A stretch of DNA of 12,405 nucleotides from Leptolyngbya sp. SIO4C1 (GTDB taxonomy: Bacteria > Cyanobacteriota > Cyanobacteriia > Phormidesmidales > Phormidesmidaceae), in assembly GCA_010671975.1 (NCBI GenBank), contig JAAHIA010000109.1, forward strand, positions 1 to 12,405, written 5' to 3'. Position numbers and translations under genes: made by a program. Of the stretch, positions 1 to 8,600 are shown in pieces. Position 1 is the first letter of the stretch. Each line of letters starts with the position of its first letter. The notes under the pieces are model-generated. The model did no database searches and was not told where the DNA came from. It worked only from the letters and a program-made list of their open reading frames with translations.

Positions 1-2658
1 TTCTTTGCCATCGACATAAACCAACACAAACGTTCCCCCTTTGGGCACGCCGCCGAGGGGTTCCATGCCCGGATGTTGCTCGGCAAAATTATGGAAAAGA
101 TGCAGTGCTTTGAGTCGTTGTAACCGCTGGAAGTAGACTTCCATCAGCCCTTTGAACTCGAAGTAATTAAGACAATCAGCTGCTTCCCGGTTGATTATGG
201 GGATTGGGATATCTGGCTCAGAAACGTCGTCAGGCACGCCCCTGAGTAAGCCGTAAAGTGTTTCGAAGTTGTGAAATTCTGACTGGGCAATGAAGGGCTC
301 CTGTTGCGGGGACAGCGTGACTGAAAATGGGGTTAACCAAAGTAGCCCTACGGGTAATCGATTTCTGACTTCTCCGGCCTCTCCAGGGGCGGGGATCTCT
401 AACACGTCTGCGACCGCCAGCCGAACAGAGTAAAGGAGTGGGTTATTAGGATTTTGAATGACTTCAAACCAAACTTTCCCCAATCCAAAGCAAGCGGCTA
501 GGGTTTCGCGAATCCGCTGTTGTTCTGAGGCGACCACTGAGGTTGATAGTCCGGAAAAATCGATCAGATCATCGTTGGGTTCAAGGTTTCTCTGGGGTGA
601 AAACCGGGCAATGGGATTATGACTTTGATCAACGACGTAAAGCCAATACCGTTCTGTGGGTTGGTCATCGGCTCCTGTTTGCACCACAAAATTGTAATTT
701 TCAGGATTTTTAGCAAACGCTAAAACCGAATTAACAACCTGCCCCTCCCTTAGGTTCAACAAGCCGGAGGTGTCAGAATTGATAGGCTCGTTAAAGAACT
801 CCCTCTGTAGAGTATTTAGAGAGACGTTGCGAGACCATTCCTCTTTATTTTTATCCCATAGCTTACGGAACTTGTCTTTCATGCGGCCATAATCGGCCTC
901 GAGGTCGTCAAAATGTCCCGACAGCTCAGAATCTTGCAAGGCTTCCACAGAGGGAGACAATTTCAGTGTAATGACATCAAAGGCCTGGTTATAACGCTGC
1001 TGGTATGCTTGAATCTCTCGTAGGGCAGTCTCTCGCTCTTCTCCAATGTGGCCTTCGATGCGGTAGAAGTTATAGGCATCCAGGCGATGCACCAGTAAAT
1101 CAGTGGTAGTTGCAGGTGAGCCGCTGGTTAAAGGATAGAAATAGGCAGGGTGGCGATCGCTGATGCCCTTGCGGCAGGCGTCGTAATTCCAGTAGGGATA
1201 GATTTTGGGATAATTCAGGTAGTAGGGAATCGCCTGCTGACTCAAAGGAGCCGAGCGATCAGGGCTGGGCGTAATAGCTAGGGGGGTGTCGTAGAACGGC
1301 AGCATGAAAAAGGCATCAGCTTCACATAGTCGGCGCAGGCGATCGTAAAGATGCCGCACCTGCTTCACCCGTTGCTGGTTGCCGTTGTAGATGGGCGGCT
1401 GAACAAAGTGATGGCGGTAGGCAGAAGGAACAGGGCAAGGCTCAGCAGTCCCTGGTAAAACGGGCTGCCCCAGCATCAGGAACTTGGGAAAGCGCTTACA
1501 ATCTGGTGTGCAGTCGTCCATCAAATCAAAGGCAGCTTCCGCTAATTCGTAATAGGCTGCCACGAGTTGACTGAGGTAATCATAAAAATACTGCATGGCA
1601 TATTGCGCCTCGACCGCTTCCAGTTCGGAGGGGTCGGGCGTTACCGGTGACCAAATGGCTTTCAGCCGTTCTGTTAAGCGACCTTCAAGACCATCGAAAT
1701 CATCCGTCGTATCGGGATGGAAGGATGAGAAGAAAGGCGAAAAGATGCGGAATAGCTGGTCACAAGCGACTGCAATATCAGTGATCGCGCGATCACAAAT
1801 CTCGTAGTAGTTTGCCATCAACCCATCAAAATCTTTGATGGCACTGAGTCTTACCGTCGGAATTGATTGGATGCTATTGGGCGGTGTTTCCTCGCCATAG
1901 CCAAAGCGGCGCACCTTCAGATCCGGATCGCGCCAGAAAGCTTGTGGAGCCGTCAAAACCGACTCTGTTCCAAACCCCTGCCAGGCAGAGCCTAGTTCAT
2001 CGAAGGGATAGCCTTGCCGGAACAATCCCTCAGCAGTGAGCTGGTTACCTTCTCCTGCTTTGGGTAGCAAAAAGAACCGAGTGCGGAGGTTGCGATCTAG
2101 CCCTCGACTGTCACAATCAGCTAGGCAGGAATCGCGTTTCGTCTCATCGAGTTCGCAGACCACGACGACCACATGAGACGCTACAAATTCTTGAGTGTCG
2201 CTGGAGGAGCGATCACTACCGTCCAGATTTTGAGTGAGGGAAAGGCGCTCGTCCGCCTCGGTAGCAAAGAGTTCGAGCACCGGGTAGGTTTTGAAATTCG
2301 AACCGTTGCCATTGCCATTATTGTCAGCGCCGGACCCTGCTCCCCCTGACTCTGGGGTGGGTCTGAAGAGTGATTCCGATACATCCACAGTCTGGTAATA
2401 GCTCAGGGAGTTTGCTGCTGCGAGGTGAATCAAGTAGCCCTCTGACGTGACGCCACAACCGTGACCCACGTGGATGCTGGTCAGGTCTGACTTGAACTCC
2501 ACCGTGAGACCGCAGACAATTCCCATGCCGATCAGATAGGTGCGCGTCAGGCGATGATGGCCATCGAGATAGTCGAACAGTCCTTTTAGATCGGTGTGTT
2601 TTAAGACCTGATTGGCTTCAAAGACGGGATAGGTGTTTCCGTTGATGTTAATAGTCAT
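1..2658 (-). CDS. Conserved companion protein of contractile injection system clusters, 3' end outside window
   Basis: The frame is open from the ATG at 2658 to the window edge (886 codons, no stop). I recognise the pattern, from memory, as a large protein accompanying baseplate genes in Bacteroidota-type injection-system clusters; its biochemical role is unknown to me. The N-terminus (residues 13-53) carries the family signature FEANQVL, then HRLTR, then GIVCGLTV. A Gly/Asn-rich linker follows at 104-121 and a DSCLADCDSRG cysteine motif at 176-186. Residues 270-310 and 350-380 look helical. A second C-x3-C lies at 383-387, followed by YRHHFVQPPIYN (414-425), ITPSPDRSAPLSQQAIPYY (462-480) and NFYRIEGHIG (530-539). 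The visible end, GVPKGGTFVLVY (870-881), suggests most of the protein is present. There is no signal peptide or clear membrane segment. The start lies 4 bases after the upstream stop, so translation is probably coupled. Sure of the gene, fairly sure of the family, unsure of the function. Confidence 0.88.
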   Translation of the reverse strand, partial: MTININGNTYPVFEANQVLKHTDLKGLFDYLDGHHRLTRTYLIGMGIVCGLTVEFKSDLTSIHVGHGCGVTSEGYLIHLAAANSLSYYQTVDVSESLFRPTPESGGAGSGADNNGNGNGSNFKTYPVLELFATEADERLSLTQNLDGSDRSSSDTQEFVASHVVVVVCELDETKRDSCLADCDSRGLDRNLRTRFFLLPKAGEGNQLTAEGLFRQGYPFDELGSAWQGFGTESVLTAPQAFWRDPDLKVRRFGYGEETPPNSIQSIPTVRLSAIKDFDGLMANYYEICDRAITDIAVACDQLFRIFSPFFSSFHPDTTDDFDGLEGRLTERLKAIWSPVTPDPSELEAVEAQYAMQYFYDYLSQLVAAYYELAEAAFDLMDDCTPDCKRFPKFLMLGQPVLPGTAEPCPVPSAYRHHFVQPPIYNGNQQRVKQVRHLYDRLRRLCEADAFFMLPFYDTPLAITPSPDRSAPLSQQAIPYYLNYPKIYPYWNYDACRKGISDRHPAYFYPLTSGSPATTTDLLVHRLDAYNFYRIEGHIGEERETALREIQAYQQRYNQAFDVITLKLSPSVEALQDSELSGHFDDLEADYGRMKDKFRKLWDKNKEEWSRNVSLNTLQREFFNEPINSDTSGLLNLREGQVVNSVLAFAKNPENYNFVVQTGADDQPTERYWLYVVDQSHNPIARFSPQRNLEPNDDLIDFSGLSTSVVASEQQRIRETLAACFGLGKVWFEVIQNPNNPLLYSVRLAVADVLEIPAPGEAGEVRNRLPVGLLWLTPFSVTLSPQQEPFIAQSEFHNFETLYGLLRGVPDDVSEPDIPIPIINREAADCLNYFEFKGLMEVYFQRLQRLKALHLFHNFAEQHPGMEPLGGVPKGGTFVLVYVDGKE

Positions 2659-2662
2659 GGCA

Positions 2663-5600
2663 CTACGCGTCCTCAGCAGTTCCTAGGGCGGTTTGGTCGA
2701 GAATGATTGGGTTGTCATCGGGGTCACTTTCTTCGCAGTCGTGCAGGGTACCCTGCGGGTAGACATTTTCCAGTTGGGTGAGAATGTCGATGAGGTTGGC
2801 GAGGCTGCCGGGTAAGTCGCAGGCCGATCCTTCGCAGGCGTTTAAGGAAAATTGCTCAATCCAGTTGCGATAGGCGTGGTCGAATTGATGCATTTGATAA
2901 GCGTCAACCCAGCAAATTTTGAGGGCAACATGGGCCGGGGCTTCGAGCCGCAGGGTGCGCTCCACAAAGCGGCGGAAGTTCATGTCTCGGAAGCGCTCGG
3001 GCCAGTATGGCAGGACGACGCTGACCCAGAAGGAATAAGGGTCGTAGCTAGTGAGGCATAGATCAGAAGACTCCTCACAGTCCTTTTTTTTGAGAGGAAT
3101 GGGTAGCAGTTTTTCTAAGGTGGGAGACGGCGGATTAGTTGCTTCGTCATCAACTGCTGTGGATTCTGATGTCTCTTCGGTAGTGGATTCTGCTGGTTCG
3201 GGTCTTGAGTCAGTATCCGTTAAAGGCTCACAAGGGGATGGCGGCGGCAGCAGTTGCTGTGGTCGCAATAGGATGTGCTCAAGGACATGGAAGCCCTCAT
3301 CGTTGAGACATGCCTGCAGGGCGATGATTGCGTCTTCCCGCTCTTTCTCACTGCTGTATTGGACGGCGGGGGTACCCAAAACCGGATATTTGCTACCATT
3401 GGTCAGCTCCCAACTAAAGAAGCAAGTACCATCTTCATCATCTATCCGGCGAATATTTTCAGGGTTTTGAGCTAGTTCTATAAGAGTGTTGCTGTATTGC
3501 CGAGCAGTTTGCTGCTTTTTTGCATCGGGTTTAGCGGTCGGCGGCGACGGGGCGGGGCGAGTTGCGCGCAACAAGACTGAGTCATCAGCTTCGAAAATTT
3601 CACCTACAGTAGGTGGCTCAACGAAATTTGCCTGAACTTCCATTCCCACCGTGCGAATAAACTCACGGAGCTGAGCGATCGCCTGATCCCGTGCCTCAGC
3701 AGTGGGATAAAACTGATACTCGTCAACGGTGTCTGGGTAAGGATGAATCGCGATGACCTCAGACGGTGCTTCGGGGCCAGTGTTGGGCAGCGCAATACGG
3801 AAGCTGAAGCCACTGGGGGTATCGTACGGAGCGATCGCGTCTGGTTCAAACAAGCGGCCCAGCGCGTCTTGGTAGAACTGAATGGTGGCTGTCGCTGCAT
3901 TGGGATGGATGGTTATCCCTTGCAACCACACCCGCACATCAGTGTCGCTGAGGGGTTCAACTAGTTGGAATTGATAGCCCGGTTCGTCGCCTTCTATAGC
4001 TGTGACGCGGAGTTGGTCTGGCAATTCATTGAGCACTTGGAATGTCTCGACCGGGTCAAGGGCTTCAGCGGTAATCACGATCGGGGTGCCGGATTTGTCA
4101 GCGATCGCAAATCCATAAGAGGTACCCTCGATTTCTCCCGACCCGAGATAGCGGTTGAGAAACCGCAGGTTGTCGGCAAATGTCCTGGCAGCTTCCCAGG
4201 CAAGGGTTTTGGAGGGATAGCGATTAACACTCCGCAGGGCGACGGGATCGGCTCCTTCGGTCACCGGGAGATCCAAATAGAAGTAGTAGCCACAGTAGGT
4301 GCCGGAGATTTCTGTGGTGAAGAAGAAACCTTGTGCGAGTTGCTGCAAACCACGAACAACGGCCCACATTTCAGCTCGACTGCTGTAACGTCTGCCACTG
4401 GTTGCGACGACACGCCCATTCTCGGGCTCTCGAAGCTCGAAGCTGAAGGGCTGAGCAGCCGCATTCTGGGCACAGGCAATATTGTCATAGCGCTCATGGA
4501 AGTGATCGAGATTTTGCGCCACGGCGAGCGCTGCGGTGAATTGCTCCCGAGCCTCAGCGGCAGTCGCGTAGGTCAGCGTTGGGTTCGGGGCCTCTGGCGA
4601 AGGGTTGAGGGGCGGAGACAACAGCGAGCCGCTCTCGAACCGAGTATGTTGATCAGCATCGCAGTCGTAGAAGGCGCAGAAATGCCGGGCTGGTAACTCA
4701 AAGCTGTAGCGGGGGCTATCGTCTATCTCAACGATAGGCGTTGCGATAAAGTCAGACAAGTTTTCGCTAAAGCTCAGCCGTAACTGCTGGATTTTGCGAT
4801 CGCGATCAGCCTCACTGCGATAAAAACGTGGATGCTTCGCCACCAAGATGGGGTTGGCTGTCTCGGTCGAGTTCTCCGTCGCAGGGGCATCATCTGCCGC
4901 CGCCTCTTCTGCTGCGGTGACCAAGTTGAAAGAATAAGGACAGTTGCCGAGACTGGTTCGGTGTTGGTAAGGATCGGTCTGCGCTTCGGACTCTGGGGCT
5001 GGCATGCCCGCTAGCCGGCGGATCAGGTCCGCTTCGGCTTGGGCGGCTTCAGGGCTGGGCAAGGTGCGCTGGCCGCTACACACGAGTTGGTGCTGGTCGT
5101 CATAGATCTCGGCAAAGAATGCCCCTTCGGGATTGGTGATCTCTACTTGCATTTCGGGACGAGCAAGGTAGTAGAGGATTTTAGCGATCGCCGCCTCGCG
5201 CTCTAATTCGGTGCTGTAGCCAATCAGATCGCCCTCAGCGGTTTGATGGCGAGCAATGATCTCACCCATTTCATCCCGAATTTCAAAGCCATAGGGATTA
5301 GGTATGGACAGATCATCCAAGCGATAGTAGTTAGCGACATCCGTTCCCAAAGCGACCAGGGTGTTGAACGCTTGGCGAGCGGCGTCGGCGTCAGGATACA
5401 GTACGACACTAGTCAAGAGCAGCGGTCCGCTGGGTTCGGTAGGGGTGGCTTCAGAATCCTCTACGGGGGCTGTCGTCTCTGCGGTTTCCGGGGTCTCGGT
5501 TTCGGGGGATTCGGTTTCCGTTGTTTCTGGGGAGTCCTCGCTTTCTGCCTCCTCGTAAACTTCTGCGGCCAATACATCGACTAATGAGTAAGAAAACTGG

Positions 5601-8600
5601 CCTTCGACCCCGTCAATCTCGTACGCCGGATCATCATCAATGACACAACTAATCAAGGCTTGCAGAGCTTGGTCGCGTTCTGAAGCCAAAGCGTAATAGG
5701 TCGGATGGGTGGCTATGCGTTCTTCACCGCTTACCAGAGCAAAGCTATGGGGACAATCGGTGTCACCATCGTTGAGTAATTGATAGTTGGTTTCCTCGCG
5801 GGCTAACTCCAAGAGAGAGGCCCCGGCCGCTTCGGCTGCTGCTGACGATTCATAGGGGATGTCGCCCGCCAAGAGCAAACTTTCTTCTTGGTCAAGGAGT
5901 TCGAGATAAATTCCCTCTTCGCGTTCAGAAAATTGCAGGACCAGCTCTTTGTTGACGTAGTTAATGATGTTGCGAATGGCGAGGTCGCGTTCGCAGGCGG
6001 TGGGATAGCTGCCGGGGTGGGTAGCAAAGGTGCGGCCCCGGCGATCGGTTAGCGCGAAGCCGTAGGGATTGTCGTCCTCTAGGTCGTTAGTGATTTGGTA
6101 GTAAACGGGGTCAGAGGCCAGATACATCAACCGCTGGTAGGCGACCTCGGCCAGATTTCGTGTAGCGTAACTGTGATAGGTAATCAGCAGGGGCTGCCCC
6201 GCTCGATCGAGCAAGGTGGCCTGGTAAGTTCCGGCTTCACCGCTAATGAAGGGAGTGTGTTCAGGCTGATTGAGGTAGTACAGCAAAGCGTCTAGCCAGA
6301 GGTCGCGCTCAAGGGCAGTGCCATAGCGAAGCTGGTCGGCTTTTTCGGGAGCCAGATAGGTACCGGGATGGCGGGCGAGGACGCGATCGCCCAAACGCAG
6401 CACAAAACTGTAGATGGTGACTTCATCAGCGGTGGTTTCCGTAAGGTCGTAGGCACTGCGGTCTTGCCCAATTTCAATCAAAAGCGTTTGTTGCGTGACG
6501 GCAGCGGCTAGGTTAGAGGTGCCCTCTGCTCCCAGCAGCCAGATTTCCTCAGCATCACGGTCTTTGATCTCAACAAAGAAGCATTCGGTAGCGGGTGCAA
6601 CGCGAAATGAGTTCTGATGGGCCAGCAGGCAGATAAGCCAGCGTTGCAGTTGCAAATCACGTTCCTGGGCAGTGGCGAAGCGATCGCCGCTTTCGGCTAA
6701 TAACTTCCCGTCGGTATCGATAATGCCGTAGCCGTGATAGGTAAAGACAGCGGGGGTACCATCTTCATGCCGCACCTGCATGGCTTGATAGCGATTGCGA
6801 TCGCGGAGGGCATTGAAGGCTTGAAAGGCAGTCTCTTTGGCGATCTCTTCTGAGGGATGTCGCTGGTTGCTAGTGAAGGCTAGCGAGTGGGCAGCTAGCG
6901 TCGCGGGTGGCAGAATGAGTTCAAAGGTCAAAAACCGGTCAGCATCTTCAGTCAAGGTGAGGCGCGGCAGTGAGAGGACGGCTTCAACGGCGGAGTTGGA
7001 GGGCAAAGCGATCGCTAACCGTTCTCGTAAGACAGTCAACGGTGCGATCGGGATGATCTCTTCGGATGATGATTCTGAGCCTGTGGATAGATTGAGCTGC
7101 AATCGCCAGTCACCACTTTCTGCCTGACTAAAGTGCATCAAAATCGCGGTACCGGAATTAATGGGCTGGGTCGCAAAAGCGGCAGGTTGGGTGTCAGAGA
7201 GCGGTGTGACTTGCATCTCGAGTTGGGAAACTGGGGTTAGTGCGCTCTCTGTCCCAAACGGTTGCAGGGTAACTAAGATGGGGAAGTCGACCACGAATTG
7301 TGCATCGGCTTCTCCATAGTCAGCTGTCGATGCGGAAGTCTGTACGGCAGCATATAACTGAGCTTCGGGAGCAGCAGTTTGGTGATTGACGAGCAAGATG
7401 GGGGCAGCAAACGCAGTGTTGATAACACCCTCATCAGCTTCGGTGTCGAGAACAACGGTTTTCAGGGCAGTAATCAGAGCCGCGACCGCTTCGACACTGG
7501 CGGGTTCTTCCGTTTCTGTCTCAGTGGCAGGGGCTGTCAGCCCAAGGAAAATTGCCCCTTCCTCGATGGTGATATCCTCAGCACCTAGAGTGGAGACAGC
7601 AGCAGTAAGCTGGTCAACCATGCTTGATAAGAGAGGCACTTGTCGCAATTGCAGGGTTTCTAATAGGTCATCTAAAATGGCGTCGGTTTGGCTAGGATTG
7701 CGATCGAATTGGTCAAAGGTGACGATCGCCTGCCCCTCAACAAGCACTTCCCAACCGTAATGATGAAAATGCCGATAGGCTAACCGTCGATACCGCCCCG
7801 GTTCTAAAGCAGCTCGTCGCAAGTCGGCGCGTGCTGCTTGCGTGGCTTCTGGAGTGCGGTAGAGGTCGCGGCTGGTGAAGCGAATCGTTGAGGGGTCTGA
7901 GGGGACGGTAACGTCAATGTCATCAGTACCGTCAGTCTCGGTTGCAGTCGCCGACGCTTTTTGTAGCACCAATTGATTCCCGCCAGGGTTCAAAACGACG
8001 CGGTAGTGGCTGAGGTTGCGGCGGCTAAAGTTGTCGATTCCCAACGGCCGAGCAACGCGCTTTTTGAAGCCTGAAACGTTGTCACTATCCCACACATCAT
8101 TGCAGCGACAGTAGTTAAATGCCCGAAAGCGATCGCGCCCCAGCACCGGATAATCTTTTAAGAATTGTGCTTTGTCGTCGATGATGTCCGTTTCACTACG
8201 GCGGTGACCGTCCCGCAAACGATAGTTGAGCAGCACGTAGTCGGTAAAGGTTTCGGCAAATCGCGCCAGCAGATGATCGAGAAACTGGTGGCGGCGAGCG
8301 TAGTAGGTTTGCGGGCTTTCGACAATGAAATCCAAGTAAGCGGTGTAATCGATCGGCGGTGTGCCGGAAATGCCGGAACCGGGACAGCGATAAAAGTTTT
8401 TGAGGATGTTTTCACCACTGGGAACGTTGGTGAGTCCTTGGGTGAAATAGGTGTGGCGGCGATCGGGTTGGGTTTCGGTAGGAGCGCGATCGGTCTCACT
8501 TTCCCAGGAAAATAGATCCCGTACATGGCTCAATTGGGCGAGGTAGTTGGCCAAAACTTGGTCGAAGAAAATCAAATAGCCTTTGAGCTGTTTGGCTTGA

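Noticed and set aside
2181..2384. Minus-strand open frame of 67 codons within the 886-codon gene
   Set aside because: It is an out-of-frame shadow over the Gly/Asn linker; the main frame continues without a stop to the edge.
3965..4696. Plus-strand open frame of 243 codons opposite the giant gene
   Set aside because: It lies wholly antisense to the well-supported module array, has no recognisable domain and a composition expected of a complementary-strand shadow.
3302..6745. Possible CRISPR array or DNA-level tandem repeat
   Set aside because: The periodicity exists only at protein level; unit lengths vary and nucleotide copies are strongly diverged.
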